From positions 124,001-188,000 of the forward strand of contig NZ_JARUXC010000001.1 of the NCBI RefSeq assembly GCF_030433855.1: DNA of 64,000 bases, given 5' to 3'. Position 1 is the first letter of the stretch. Each line of letters begins with the position of its first letter. The notes beneath the pieces were generated by a model. It was not told the DNA's origin. It ran no database searches and worked only from the letters and a program-made list of their open reading frames with translations. The position numbers and the translations under genes are program-made. Origin of the DNA: Agreia sp. PsM10. GTDB taxonomy: Bacteria > Actinomycetota > Actinomycetes > Actinomycetales > Microbacteriaceae. Shown here in pieces: positions 33,723-43,094 of this stretch.

Positions 33723-35150
33723 TCAGGAATCGAAACCCAGCCCCACGGCATCCAGAGCCTTGAGGATGCCGTTTCGGCGCCCACCATGGTGATCGGCCCG
33801 GTCGAGCGACCATCTCGTCGTCTGGATTCCCAGGGAGGCCACCGGCTCCGGCGGAAACGGGAGTGGACGGCGGCGGACCATCTCGAGACTCGTGCGCTCC
33901 GTGACCTCGCCGTCGAGCAGATCGAGCATCACGTTCGCCGCGAAGTGCGTGGCCGCGACGCCGAGGCCGGTATAGCCCGCCGCATACGCCACGCGACCCT
34001 GCCGTGCCGCGCCGTAGAACGCGCAGAACCGGGTGCAGGTGTCGATCGCGCCAGCCCACCGATGCGAGAAGCGCAGGCCCTCGAGCTGGGGAAAGGTCGT
34101 GAAGAAGTGCTCCGCAAGTCGGCGGAAGGTCTCGGGACGGTCCTCGTAGGAGGGGCGGACCCGAGCTCCGTAGTGATAGATCGCGTCGTAGCCGCCGAAC
34201 AGGATGCGGTTGTCGTGGGAGAGCCGGTAGTAGTGGAACTGGTTGGCGCCATCACCCAACCCCTGCCGGTTCGCCCAGCCGATCGAGCGGAGCTGCTCGT
34301 CGCTCAGCGGCTCGGTCATGAGCACGTAGTCGTAGACGGGCACCGTCGCGAGCCGGTTGCGACGGAGAAGCGATGGGAACACGTTCGTTCCGAGGGCGAC
34401 CCGACGGGCGGTGACCCGGGCGTTGTCGGTGACGACGGTCACGGGCGCGGTGGGGGAGCCGCTGCTCGAGGAGATGGACCGCACGGGAGTGTTCTCGAAG
34501 ATCTCCACGCCGAGCTCCTCGGCCACCCGCGCGAGTTCGGCGGCCAGTCGGGCGGGGTGCACCAGGGCGGAGGTGCGCTTCTCCCACAGGGCGGCGAGGT
34601 AGGTGGGGGAGTCGACCTGACGCCGCACGGCATCGGTGTCGAGAAACACCGTGTGCTCGTCGGTGGTCGCCGCGCGAAGGGCATCGACCTGGTAGGGCTC
34701 GACGGCGAGCGAGAGGGCCCCGTTGCGCTCGAAGTCGCACTCGAGTGCATACTCGTCGACCGCGCGTTCGATCTCGTCGAGATTCTCGAGGCCGAGCTCG
34801 ATCAGGCGATCGATCTCGGAGGGAAAGCGACTGCGTCCGTTGTCGTCGCCGTGCGTGAGGCTCGCCTCGACGAAGCCTCCGTTGCGCCCGGATGCCGCCC
34901 AGCCGACCGTCTTGGCCTCGAGAAGCACCACCCGCGCATCCGGATGGCGGCGCTTGGCGAGGACGGCGGTCCACAGGCCGCTGTAGCCTCCTCCGACGAT
35001 AGCGAGGTCGGCGCTGACAGGCGCGTCGAGGCGGTGCCTGCGCGGCTGGGTGATGTCGTCGATCCAGAACGGACGCTGCACGGCTGCGCTCAGTGCGTGC
35101 TCCACGATGCGTGCCGACGGTCGGGAGCGTTCGAATACGGTCTGCGCCAT
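33723..35150 (-). CDS. FAD-dependent amine oxidoreductase (DAO family)
   Basis: This 475-residue flavoenzyme of the D-amino-acid-oxidase superfamily has a Rossmann FAD site ADLAIVGGGYSGLWTAVLA (near 48-66) and a following LLEAKTVGWAASGRNGGF. The C-terminal FAD region has YAAGYTGLGVAATHFA. The arrangement, including an N-terminal extension of about 45 residues before the dinucleotide fold, is that of gamma-glutamylputrescine oxidase-like proteins. Substrate is uncertain; no puu genes are nearby. The gene lies 35 bp from the end of the SorC-type regulator gene on the same strand. A hairpin follows its stop. Confidence 0.87.
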   Translation of the reverse strand: MAQTVFERSRPSARIVEHALSAAVQRPFWIDDITQPRRHRLDAPVSADLAIVGGGYSGLWTAVLAKRRHPDARVVLLEAKTVGWAASGRNGGFVEASLTHGDDNGRSRFPSEIDRLIELGLENLDEIERAVDEYALECDFERNGALSLAVEPYQVDALRAATTDEHTVFLDTDAVRRQVDSPTYLAALWEKRTSALVHPARLAAELARVAEELGVEIFENTPVRSISSSSGSPTAPVTVVTDNARVTARRVALGTNVFPSLLRRNRLATVPVYDYVLMTEPLSDEQLRSIGWANRQGLGDGANQFHYYRLSHDNRILFGGYDAIYHYGARVRPSYEDRPETFRRLAEHFFTTFPQLEGLRFSHRWAGAIDTCTRFCAFYGAARQGRVAYAAGYTGLGVAATHFAANVMLDLLDGEVTERTSLEMVRRRPLPFPPEPVASLGIQTTRWSLDRADHHGGRRNGILKALDAVGLGFDS

Positions 35151-35185
35151 ACCCCAGTATGACGCGGCGACGCCGGTTCGCGCGG

Positions 35186-36163
35186 TCAGGCCACGTCGTC
35201 GGTGAGAAGGTGCGCGGTGGGCTCGTCGATGATCAGATCGGTGATGAGACCTGCGGCCAGGGCCCCTCGCAGGGCCGGAAGCTTCGACTTTCCGCTCACG
35301 ACACAGATGCGGCGGGCGACACGCGACACCAGTTCGAGGCTGGGTCCGCTGGTGCGGGAGTTCATGGGGATGTCGGTCGACGACCCGTCAGCGCGATAGA
35401 AGACTGTTGCGACGTCTCCCACGACGTCGGAGCCGGTCAGGGATGCGTAGTCGGACTCGTCGAGATAGCCGCCGATGTAGACGTGGCTGGGCACGTCGGC
35501 GAAGGGCGAGCCGAGGCCGAACAGCGCGATGTCCATGCGCTTCTGAATGTCGAGGACGCGCCGGATGGCGCGCTCGCGCCACATGGCCTGCTTCGTCTCG
35601 GCGTCATCGAAGAAGGCGGGAACGGGGAACTGCTGCACCGCAGCCCCGAAGGCCACGCCGAAACGCGTCATGATCTCGCTCGCGTAGACGATGCCGGTCG
35701 TCTGGTAGTTGGCTGCTCCGTTGAGCTGCACCAGTGTCGTGTTGTGGGTCACCTTCTCGGGAATGTGGCGGCTCACCGCGCTGATGGTCGACCCCCAGGC
35801 GATGCCCACGGTCATGTTCGAGTCGACGAAGGGGGTGAGAATGCGTGCAGCCGAGACGGCGACGCGTTCGAGCCGGTCGACCTCGTTCGTCGAGGCGGGC
35901 ACGGGCACGATGTGCGCGGTCACGCCGTAGCGCTCGCGGATGCGCTGCTGCGATGTCGAGACGCGTTCGGCCGGCGACTTCACCTGGATCTCGACGAGCC
36001 CGGTTTCACGCGCGAAACTCAGCAGTCGGGAGATCGACGAGCGCGATGTGTGCAGCTCGTGGGCGATCGCCTCCATGGTGATGTCCTGCAGATAGTAGAG
36101 CTGGGCGGCGCGCAGGGCGTCGCGCGATTTCTCAGCGTGCTGGTCGGCCGAAGCGATGGTCAT
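35186..36163 (-). CDS. SorC/DeoR-type sugar-binding transcriptional regulator
   Basis: This 325-residue regulator has an N-terminal helix-turn-helix (ITMEAIAHELHTSRSSISRLLSFARE, here described as about residues 28-53) and a C-terminal sugar-phosphate-binding domain of the SorC family (GIAWGSTISAVSRHIP and IGGYLDESDY are recognisable blocks). The ATG at 36163 is preferred over the codon at 36211, which would overlap the promoter region. The gene is divergent from glpD, and a motif related to TGAACA-N-GTGCAGG occurs upstream of both glpD and glpF, so it probably controls glycerol use with a phosphorylated glycerol metabolite as effector. This target is inferred. Confidence 0.88.
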   Translation of the reverse strand: MTIASADQHAEKSRDALRAAQLYYLQDITMEAIAHELHTSRSSISRLLSFARETGLVEIQVKSPAERVSTSQQRIRERYGVTAHIVPVPASTNEVDRLERVAVSAARILTPFVDSNMTVGIAWGSTISAVSRHIPEKVTHNTTLVQLNGAANYQTTGIVYASEIMTRFGVAFGAAVQQFPVPAFFDDAETKQAMWRERAIRRVLDIQKRMDIALFGLGSPFADVPSHVYIGGYLDESDYASLTGSDVVGDVATVFYRADGSSTDIPMNSRTSGPSLELVSRVARRICVVSGKSKLPALRGALAAGLITDLIIDEPTAHLLTDDVA

Positions 36164-36204
36164 GCCGACATTCTTCCACGCCGTGCACGTCTGTGCATAA
36201 CGCT

Positions 36205-36222
36205 TGAACAATTGTGTGCAGG
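36205..36222. promoter_or_regulatory. Candidate operator between regulator and glpD
   Basis: TGAACAATTGTGTGCAGG lies in the divergent promoter region and contains the perfect palindrome ACAATTGT (36208-36215). A related sequence occurs upstream of glpF. Binding by the SorC-type regulator is inferred. Confidence 0.4.
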
Positions 36223-36275
36223 TGTCAGACTCAAGGGGTAATCAAGGAACTTACTTACACGAAGGCGAGTACACA

Positions 36276-38039
36276 GTGAGTGCACCAGTCGTTTCCCCCT
36301 CAAGCCAGCCGGAACTCCGGCCCGATGTCGTCGGGCTCGTCGAGAACCCCCGAGCACAGGTGCTCGTGATCGGCGGTGGCATCAATGGAATCGCGACGTT
36401 CCGCGACCTCGCCCTGCAGGGTGTGGATGTCGTGCTCGTCGAGCGCAGTGACTACTGCTCGGGCGCATCCGCGGCCTCGAGCCACATGATCCACGGCGGC
36501 GTGCGCTACCTCGAGAACGGCGAGTTCCGTCTCGTGCGCGAATCGGTGCAGGAGCGCAACCGTCTGCTCCGCCTGGCTCCGCACTACGTGAAGCCCCTGC
36601 CCACGACGATCCCCATCTTCTCGACGTTCTCGGGCATCGTCTCGGCCCCGCTGCGCTTCCTCACCCACAAGCAGGGAAAGCCGAAGGAGCGCGGCGCGCT
36701 GCTGATCAAGCTCGGCCTGCTCGGCTACGACTCGTTCTCGCGCGACGGCGGATCCGTTCCGCGCCACCAGTTCGCCGGCCGCAAGAAGTCCCTCGCCAAG
36801 CTGCCCCAGTTGCGCCCCGACGTGAAGTACACGGCCACGTACTTCGACGCCGCCGTCGAGAACCCCGAGCGCCTCGCGCTCGATCTCGTCGAGGATGCCC
36901 GCGCAACCGGCACGCACGCCCGCAGTGCGAACTACGTCGAGGCGATCGGCGTGAGGGGCGACCAGGTCGTTCTTCGAGACACCGTTTCGGGTCGGGAGTT
37001 CAGCATCGCCGCCGACGCCGTCGTGAACACGACGGGGCCATGGACCGACCTCACCAACGACGCACTCGGCATGCCGAGCACGTTCATGGGCGGTACGAAG
37101 GGCTCCCACATCGTGCTCGACAACCCGGCCCTCTACAAGGCCTGCGCGGGCGGCGAGGTCTTCTTCGAGAACAACGACGGCCGCATCGTGCTGATCTACC
37201 CGCTCAACGGCCGTGTCCTCGTCGGAACGACCGACCTCGAGGCCGACATCACGAAGCCCGCCGTGTGCACGGAGGAGGAGGTCGACTACTTCTTCAAACT
37301 CGTGTCGCACGTTTTCCCACGCATCCCCGTCGACCGTTCGCAGATCGTCTACCGCTATTCCGGCATCCGTCCGCTGCCGAAGCACGACGACACCGCACCC
37401 GGATTCGTCTCCCGCGACTACCGCATCGAGCCGTCGCGCCTCGGTGGCGGTTCGAAGGTTCCCATGCTGAGCCTCGTGGGCGGAAAGTGGACCACGTTCC
37501 GTGCGCTCTCCGAGCACCTCACCAACGAGACGCTCGAGCTGATCGGTCGCACCCGCAGCGTCAGCACCGAGAAGCTTCCCATCGGTGGCGGAGTCGGGTT
37601 CCCGACCACCCCTCAGGCGAGCGATTCCTGGGTCGCGGCACACGCATCCGATCTGGGTGCCGACCGCGCCCGTGCCCTGCTGGCACGCTACGGAACCAAG
37701 GCCGACCGGGTCATCGGAGCACTGGCCGACTCCTCCAACGATGAGGCGCTCGCTCACGTCGCAGGATTCTCTGCCGCGGAGATCGCCTTCCTCGTCGAGA
37801 ACGAGTTCGTCGTGCACCTCACCGACCTGGTGCTCCGCCGCACCATTCTGGCCTTCGTGGGAGATCTCGACCAGGCCGCGTTCGATGAGCTGAGTTCGGT
37901 CGTCGCAGAGGCGCTCGGGTGGTCGGCCGAGCAGCTCGCAGAGGAGCGCGCCGTCGCGGTGAAGGACCTCGCGCTGTTCCACGGACTCGAGCTCGACGCG
38001 TCGGCGACCGCTTCTGCGGCCGTCGTCGCGGCGGAGTGA
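36276..38039 (+). CDS. glpD: Aerobic glycerol-3-phosphate dehydrogenase
   Basis: This 587-residue membrane-associated flavoenzyme oxidises glycerol-3-phosphate to dihydroxyacetone phosphate and passes electrons to quinone. The FAD site VLVIGGGINGIATFRDLAL is near residue 30, followed by the family block SSHMIHGGVRYLENGEF. The later block GIRPLP and the C-terminal helical domain are also typical. The GTG at 36276 is chosen because GAAGGCGAG lies just upstream and the protein then begins SAPVVSP; the frame is open to 36204, inside the promoter. It is the first gene of the glycerol cluster and is divergent from its likely regulator. Confidence 0.93.
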   Translation: MSAPVVSPSSQPELRPDVVGLVENPRAQVLVIGGGINGIATFRDLALQGVDVVLVERSDYCSGASAASSHMIHGGVRYLENGEFRLVRESVQERNRLLRLAPHYVKPLPTTIPIFSTFSGIVSAPLRFLTHKQGKPKERGALLIKLGLLGYDSFSRDGGSVPRHQFAGRKKSLAKLPQLRPDVKYTATYFDAAVENPERLALDLVEDARATGTHARSANYVEAIGVRGDQVVLRDTVSGREFSIAADAVVNTTGPWTDLTNDALGMPSTFMGGTKGSHIVLDNPALYKACAGGEVFFENNDGRIVLIYPLNGRVLVGTTDLEADITKPAVCTEEEVDYFFKLVSHVFPRIPVDRSQIVYRYSGIRPLPKHDDTAPGFVSRDYRIEPSRLGGGSKVPMLSLVGGKWTTFRALSEHLTNETLELIGRTRSVSTEKLPIGGGVGFPTTPQASDSWVAAHASDLGADRARALLARYGTKADRVIGALADSSNDEALAHVAGFSAAEIAFLVENEFVVHLTDLVLRRTILAFVGDLDQAAFDELSSVVAEALGWSAEQLAEERAVAVKDLALFHGLELDASATASAAVVAAE

Positions 38040-38049
38040 GCGCGCGCAG

Positions 38050-38065
38050 TCTGAACAGACGTGCA
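38050..38065. promoter_or_regulatory. Candidate operator upstream of glpF
   Basis: TGAACAGACGTGCAGG resembles the site before glpD but with a spacer two bases shorter, and GTCTGAACAGAC forms an inverted repeat at 38048-38059. It is a second possible regulator site. Confidence 0.35.
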
Positions 38066-38109
38066 GGCGAATCTGTTGTTGGACTCGACGACTGATCGCT
38101 AGCGTCATG

Positions 38110-38140
38110 GAGGGGCCGACGTCGGTCGGCCCCTCATTCT
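38110..38140 (+). terminator. Hairpin between glpD and glpF
   Basis: GAGGGGCCGAC (38110-38120) pairs perfectly with GTCGGCCCCTC (38125-38135), followed by ATTCT. It would end glpD transcripts. If a promoter near 38085-38108 is used for glpF, the same hairpin lies in the glpF leader. Confidence 0.7.
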
Positions 38141-38178
38141 CATCAAGGTGACGTGGACGTCACACAAGGAAGGTCAAC

Positions 38179-38940
38179 GTGGACAATCTCGGAGTTGTAT
38201 TTCTCGCTGAACTGGTAGGCACGGCCCTGCTCGTTCTTCTCGGTTGCGGCGTCGTCGCCAACGTCGCTCTCGTGAAGAACAAGGGTTTCAATGGCGGGTT
38301 CCTGATGGTGAACATCGGGTGGGGCTTCGCCGTGTTCTCGGGTGTGATCGTGTCGTACAACAGTGGTGCGCACCTGAACCCCGCCGTGACCCTCGGCCTC
38401 GTCGCGAACGGCGCCACCGAGTTCGGTTCCGGCGTTCCCGTGAACATCGTGTCGATCCTCACCTACATCGCCGCCCAGCTGCTGGGTGCGATCATCGGCG
38501 CCGTGTTCGTCTGGCTCGCCTACAAGCAGCACTTCGACGAAGAGCCCGACGCGGCCAACAAGCTCGGCGTGTTCTCGACGGGACCGGCGATCCGCTCCTA
38601 CGGGTGGAACTTCCTGACCGAGGTCATCGGCACGTTCGTGCTGGTGTTCGTGGTCATCGGCTTCGGTGGCGGCAGGCAGGGTGAGGGCGGCCTCGCGGCC
38701 CTGGGTGCTCTTCCCGTGGCGATCCTCGTGATCGCGATCGGCGCATCCCTCGGTGGCCCGACCGGGTACGCCATCAACCCGGCCCGTGACCTCGGCCCGC
38801 GCATTGCGCACTTCCTCCTCCCGATCAAGGGCAAGGGCTCCTCCGACTGGTCCTACTCCTGGGTCCCGGTCCTCGGCCCCATCGTCGGAGGCGTGCTGGC
38901 CGGCTTCGCCGCCGTACCGCTTCTCCCCATCCTCACGTAA
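38179..38940 (+). CDS. glpF: Glycerol uptake facilitator (aquaglyceroporin)
   Basis: This 253-residue six-helix channel of the MIP family lets glycerol diffuse across the membrane. The two pore signatures are LNPAVTLGL (near 68) and YAINPARDLGPR (near 196); the Arg after the second NPA belongs to the selectivity filter. The Asp following it (NPARD) is typical of glycerol-conducting members. The GTG start has a strong ribosome binding site, AAGGAAGGTCAAC. glpK follows after 45 bp in the same direction, so uptake and trapping by phosphorylation are coexpressed. Confidence 0.94.
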   Translation: MDNLGVVFLAELVGTALLVLLGCGVVANVALVKNKGFNGGFLMVNIGWGFAVFSGVIVSYNSGAHLNPAVTLGLVANGATEFGSGVPVNIVSILTYIAAQLLGAIIGAVFVWLAYKQHFDEEPDAANKLGVFSTGPAIRSYGWNFLTEVIGTFVLVFVVIGFGGGRQGEGGLAALGALPVAILVIAIGASLGGPTGYAINPARDLGPRIAHFLLPIKGKGSSDWSYSWVPVLGPIVGGVLAGFAAVPLLPILT

Positions 38941-38985
38941 CTCACCATCCCGGCTCAGCAGAACCACATAACGAAGGAGTTAGTC

Positions 38986-40503
38986 ATGAGCAAGTACGTC
39001 ATTGCGATCGACCAGGGAACCACGAGTTCCCGCGCGATCATCTTCAACCACGAGGGCGGAATCGTCTCGACGGGTCAGAAGGAGCACGAGCAGATCTTCC
39101 CGAAGGCGGGCTGGGTCGAGCACAACCCGAAGGAGATCTGGGACAACGTCCGCGAGGTCATCGGCCAGGCGCTCTCCAAGGCCAACCTCACGCGCCACGA
39201 CATCGTCGCGGTCGGCATCACGAACCAGCGCGAGACCGCCGTTGTGTGGGACAAGAACACCGGCGAGCCGGTCTACAACGCCATCGTCTGGCAGGACACC
39301 CGCACCCAGTCCATCGTCGACCGCCTCTCGGCCGACGGCGGCGGAGACCGCTTCAAGGACACGGTCGGCCTTCCTCTCTCGACGTACTTCGCGGGCACCA
39401 AGATCGTCTGGATCCTCGAGAACGTCGAAGGCGCCCGCGAGCGCGCCGAGGCCGGCGACCTCATCTTCGGAACGACCGACACGTGGGTTCTCTGGAACCT
39501 GACCGGCGGCGTCAACGGCGGTGTGCACGCGACCGACGTGACCAACGCGAGCCGCACTCTCTTCCTCGACCTCAAGACCCTCGAGTGGGACGACGAGATC
39601 CTGAAGGCGTTCGATGTTCCCAAGTCGATGCTCCCCGAGGTGCGCTCGTCCTCCGAGGTCTACGGCACCGTGTCCGACTCGAGCCTGCTGCGCGAGGTGC
39701 CCGTCGCCGGAATCCTGGGCGACCAGCAGGCCGCCACGTTCGGCCAGGCCGCCTTCGACAAGGGCGAGGCGAAGAACACCTACGGCACGGGAAACTTCCT
39801 GATCTTCAACACCGGCACCGACATCGTCAAGAGCGAGAACGGCCTGCTCACCACCATCGGCTACAAGCTCGGCGACGGCGAGACCCACTACGCCCTCGAA
39901 GGCTCCATCGCCGTCACCGGCTCGCTGGTGCAGTGGCTGCGCGACAATCTGGGCATCATCCAGAGCGCTCCCGACATCGAGGTGCTCGCGAAGACGGTCG
40001 ACGACAACGGCGGTGCCTACTTCGTGCCGGCCTTCTCGGGCCTCTTCGCGCCGCACTGGCGATCGGATGCCCGGGGCGCGCTGGTCGGGTTGACCCGGTT
40101 CGTGAACAAGGGCCACATCGCCCGCGCCGCGCTGGAGTCCATCGCATTCCAGACGCGCGAGGTTCTGGATGCGGTCAACGCCGACTCGGGTGTGCCGCTC
40201 ACCGAGCTCAAGGTCGACGGCGGAGCCACGGCCAACGACACCCTGCTGCAGTTCCAGGCCGACATCCTGAACGTGCCGGTCGTGCGTCCGGTGGTCGCCG
40301 AGACCACGGCCCTCGGCGCCGCCTACGCCGCCGGCCTCGCGGTGGGCTACTGGGACAACCTCGACGACCTGCGCAAGAACTGGCAGGAAGATCAGCGGTG
40401 GACGCCCAACATGGACGACGCCGAGCGCGAGCGCCTCTATCGCAACTGGAAGAAGGCCGTCACGAAGACCCTCGACTGGGTCGACGAGGACGTCGTCGAG
40501 TAA
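38986..40503 (+). CDS. glpK: Glycerol kinase
   Basis: This 505-residue FGGY kinase phosphorylates glycerol to glycerol-3-phosphate. The phosphate-binding segment [12 protein letters not shown] starts near residue 6, the substrate block GITNQRET near 79, and the C-terminal FGGY region includes [20 protein letters not shown] near 408. The length is exactly typical. The ATG has AACGAAGGAGTTAGTC upstream. It is the last gene of the glycerol cluster and converges on galM; an inverted repeat lies between them. Confidence 0.96.
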   Translation: MSKYVIAIDQGTTSSRAIIFNHEGGIVSTGQKEHEQIFPKAGWVEHNPKEIWDNVREVIGQALSKANLTRHDIVAVGITNQRETAVVWDKNTGEPVYNAIVWQDTRTQSIVDRLSADGGGDRFKDTVGLPLSTYFAGTKIVWILENVEGARERAEAGDLIFGTTDTWVLWNLTGGVNGGVHATDVTNASRTLFLDLKTLEWDDEILKAFDVPKSMLPEVRSSSEVYGTVSDSSLLREVPVAGILGDQQAATFGQAAFDKGEAKNTYGTGNFLIFNTGTDIVKSENGLLTTIGYKLGDGETHYALEGSIAVTGSLVQWLRDNLGIIQSAPDIEVLAKTVDDNGGAYFVPAFSGLFAPHWRSDARGALVGLTRFVNKGHIARAALESIAFQTREVLDAVNADSGVPLTELKVDGGATANDTLLQFQADILNVPVVRPVVAETTALGAAYAAGLAVGYWDNLDDLRKNWQEDQRWTPNMDDAERERLYRNWKKAVTKTLDWVDEDVVE

Positions 40504-40524
40504 CCGCGGCTCGACTGCACAGGC

Positions 40525-40574
40525 CGTTCCCTGAGCCTTGCCTGCGTGCATCCCTTCGACAGGCTCAGGGAACG
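40525..40574. repeat. 13-bp inverted repeat between glpK and galM
   Basis: CGTTCCCTGAGCC (40525-40537) is matched by GGCTCAGGGAACG (40562-40574) with 24 bases between. The right arm continues the sequence CCCTTCGACAGGCTCAGGGAA, a repeat unit I recall as common in intergenic DNA of high-GC actinobacteria. Its place between convergent genes suits a bidirectional terminator, though no T-run follows. Confidence 0.75.
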
Positions 40575-40580
40575 AGTCCG

Positions 40581-41528
40581 TTAAAGGGCGAAGATCGTCC
40601 AACCGGCGGTGTGCTCCTCGCCCGGGTCGAGCACGACGAGGTCGGTGCCCGTGTTGAAGGCGTCGGGCGGGCAGGTCATGGGTTCGACCGCGAGCCCGAG
40701 CCTGTTGATCGCCGGCTCGGGCTGGTCTGCCGTGTGGATCTGGACCCACTGGCACTCCGTTCCCCAGCTGATGCCGACGCCTGACGAGCCGTCGTGGGTG
40801 GTGACCCGCACGGTGGCGAGTCCCGAGGCATCCCGCTCGAGCTCGGTGAATGCGTGGTCGATGAACGTCGAGTCGATGGGGCGGGATGCGACGAAGTCGA
40901 ACGCTCCGTCGTCTTCGAGCTCGACGTCGGCGAGGTCGATGGGGATCAGCCGGTCGGGCGTGACGGTGAGCACGGCTCGTGCGGGCAATTGGAGCGACCA
41001 GTCGTCCACGCGGCCCGGCCCCGCGACGAGATACGGATGCGGGCCGGTTCCGTACGGTGCGGCATCCGGGCCCGTGTTCGCGGCCCGGATGGTGGTCGAC
41101 AAGCCGTCGGCCGAGAGCTCGTAGCGAGCGATCAGGTCGATGCGGAACGGGTAACCCGTCTGGGCCTCGACGCGGAAGGCCAGTTCGACGAAGGCTTCGC
41201 CCGCCGCCACGAGCGACCACTCCTGCCAGGCAGCCAGGCCGTGCAGCGCGTGGCCGCGCTTCGGCTCGGTGAGCGCCAGCTCGTACTCGGTGCCACGGAA
41301 GGTGTAGCGGCCGTCGACCACGCGGTTCGGCCAGGGGGCGAGTACGGCGCCCCGAAAGGCCGGACGCACCTCGTCGGCGTCGAAGGGAACCACGAGGTCT
41401 CGGCCTCGATGGCGCAGTGTGCGCAGGCTGGCACCCACCCCCGCGATGTGCGCGGTGTAGTCGCCGAAGGTCAGTGCGTATTCGGTTCCTGACAGCGGGA
41501 TGTCGGACCGGGTGGAGGCAGTGTTCAT
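40581..41528 (-). CDS. galM: Aldose 1-epimerase
   Basis: This 315-residue protein interconverts alpha and beta sugar anomers. Characteristic blocks are LAPWPNRVVDGRYTFRG near 63, HALHGLAAWQEW near 93 (catalytic His region), GTGPHPYLV near 162 (second His) and VEPMTCPPDAFN near 285 (catalytic Glu). Length fits the galactose mutarotase-like family. The ATG at 41528 has GGAGG upstream. It lies between the glycerol cluster and an MFS exporter and is not obviously part of either; the alpha-galactoside operon is 5 kb away. Confidence 0.9.
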   Translation of the reverse strand: MNTASTRSDIPLSGTEYALTFGDYTAHIAGVGASLRTLRHRGRDLVVPFDADEVRPAFRGAVLAPWPNRVVDGRYTFRGTEYELALTEPKRGHALHGLAAWQEWSLVAAGEAFVELAFRVEAQTGYPFRIDLIARYELSADGLSTTIRAANTGPDAAPYGTGPHPYLVAGPGRVDDWSLQLPARAVLTVTPDRLIPIDLADVELEDDGAFDFVASRPIDSTFIDHAFTELERDASGLATVRVTTHDGSSGVGISWGTECQWVQIHTADQPEPAINRLGLAVEPMTCPPDAFNTGTDLVVLDPGEEHTAGWTIFAL

Positions 41529-41554
41529 AGTGCCTCCACCGTAGTGGCTCGGGC

Positions 41555-43036
41555 TCAGCCCAGGTGAACCGCGTCGGGCACGTTCATCAGCTCGTCTTTC
41601 GACGGACGCACGAGGAAGAACGAGATCGGCGCGGCCAGCAGGATGAGCCCGGCAGCCCAGAGGAAGGCGGTGGAGTAACCGCTCACGAAGGCCTCGAGCT
41701 GCGCCGTCTCGGAGGGGGGATTCGCGGCCAGGTAAGCGGAGATCGCCGCGGTGTAGAGCGCGGTGAACAGGGCCGTTCCGATCGATCCGCCGATCTGCTG
41801 GGTCGCAGACACGGCCGCGCTGGCGACTCCGGCGTCGTGTTCGTCGATGCCGGAGAGCGCCACGTTCTGCAGGGGAACGAAGATGCAGGCGAGTCCGATG
41901 CCGAGCAGGATGACGCCGGGCAGAACCTGGACGACGTAGTCGCCCTCCACGGTGATGAACGACAACCAGCCGAGGCCGGCCGCGGCCACGATCGGGCCGA
42001 CGGTCATCGGAATGCGCACGCCGATCACGGGCAGGAACCTCGAGAGAACCGTGGCGCCGATCATGATGGTGAACGTCATGGGCAGCGAGGCGAGGCCGGA
42101 CTGCAAGGGCGAGAAGCGCAGGACGATCTGGAAGTAGAACGTGAGGAAGAGCAGGCCGCCGAGAAGCGCCGCACCGGTGAGGAGCGAGACGAGGAATGCC
42201 CCGCCGCGAACGCGGTTGAGGATGACCCGCAGAGGCAGGAGCGGGTTGGACGCCCGCGACTCGACCCAGACGAAGGCGGCGAGCAGAACGACGCCGAGGG
42301 CGAGGAAGCCGATCGTCTCCCAACGGCCCCATCCGTTCTCGGCCTGCGAGAAGCCGTAGACGAGCGAAGCGAGACCGCCGACGACGAGCACTGTTCCGGG
42401 GAGGTCGTAGCGCGTGTTGCCGTGTGCGCGGCTCTCGCGGATCAGGGGGAAACCAGCAACGATCGCGACGATGGCGATGGGCACGTTGACCAGCAGGCAC
42501 CAGCCCCAGCTCGCGTACTCGGTGAGCACGCCTCCGAGCAGCAGGCCCACGGCCGCGCCGCCTCCACCGATCGCTCCGTAGACCGCGAAGGCCTTGATGC
42601 GGTCTTTGCCGTTGGGGAAGGTGATCGTCAGGATGGCGAGGGAGGCGGGGGCGAGAAGTGCCGCGAATGCGCCCTGCAGGCCGCGGGCGATGAGCAGCTG
42701 CTCGGTCGTCGCGGCGAATCCACCGATTCCGGAGGCGATGGCGAAGCCGATCATGCCGAGCATGAACGACCGCTTGCGACCCCAGTAGTCCGCGATGCGT
42801 CCGCCGAGCAGGAGAAGCGATCCGAAGGCGAGGGCGTAGATCGTGACGACCCATGTCCTGTCACCGTCGCTCATGCCCAGCTCGATCTGCGCGTCGGGAA
42901 GGGCGATGTTCACGATCGTGCCGTCGAGTACGACCATGAGCTGCGCGAGTGCGAGGACGGCGAGCAGCCACCACCTGCGGGGGTGTGCGGCGTGATCGTG
43001 GACGGCCTCGGTCGAGGCGGTGGAGGGGGACGTCAT
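41555..43036 (-). CDS. MFS drug exporter, DHA2 (EmrB/QacA) family
   Basis: This 493-residue protein is predicted to be a proton-driven exporter with 14 membrane segments. The DHA2 motif LDGTIVNIALP is in the first segment (near 42), and motif A GGRIADYWGRKR is in the loop after the second. The ATG at 43036 lies 58 bp from the divergent TetR gene; the palindrome TTCGTACGAA between them is a likely operator. Substrate is unknown, as is normal for this family. It is 26 bp downstream-facing to galM but with no evident functional link. Confidence 0.92.
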   Translation of the reverse strand: MTSPSTASTEAVHDHAAHPRRWWLLAVLALAQLMVVLDGTIVNIALPDAQIELGMSDGDRTWVVTIYALAFGSLLLLGGRIADYWGRKRSFMLGMIGFAIASGIGGFAATTEQLLIARGLQGAFAALLAPASLAILTITFPNGKDRIKAFAVYGAIGGGGAAVGLLLGGVLTEYASWGWCLLVNVPIAIVAIVAGFPLIRESRAHGNTRYDLPGTVLVVGGLASLVYGFSQAENGWGRWETIGFLALGVVLLAAFVWVESRASNPLLPLRVILNRVRGGAFLVSLLTGAALLGGLLFLTFYFQIVLRFSPLQSGLASLPMTFTIMIGATVLSRFLPVIGVRIPMTVGPIVAAAGLGWLSFITVEGDYVVQVLPGVILLGIGLACIFVPLQNVALSGIDEHDAGVASAAVSATQQIGGSIGTALFTALYTAAISAYLAANPPSETAQLEAFVSGYSTAFLWAAGLILLAAPISFFLVRPSKDELMNVPDAVHLG

Positions 43037-43053
43037 GAAGAAGCGGGATCCTA

Positions 43054-43063
43054 TTCGTACGAA
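43054..43063. promoter_or_regulatory. Palindromic operator between exporter and TetR genes
   Basis: TTCGTACGAA is a perfect 10-bp palindrome between the two divergent start codons, where a TetR repressor would block both promoters. TAGACTATC near 43083 may hold the TetR-gene -10 box. Confidence 0.5.
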
Positions 43064-43094
43064 CTGGTTGGTTGGCTTAGCTAGACTATCAGCC

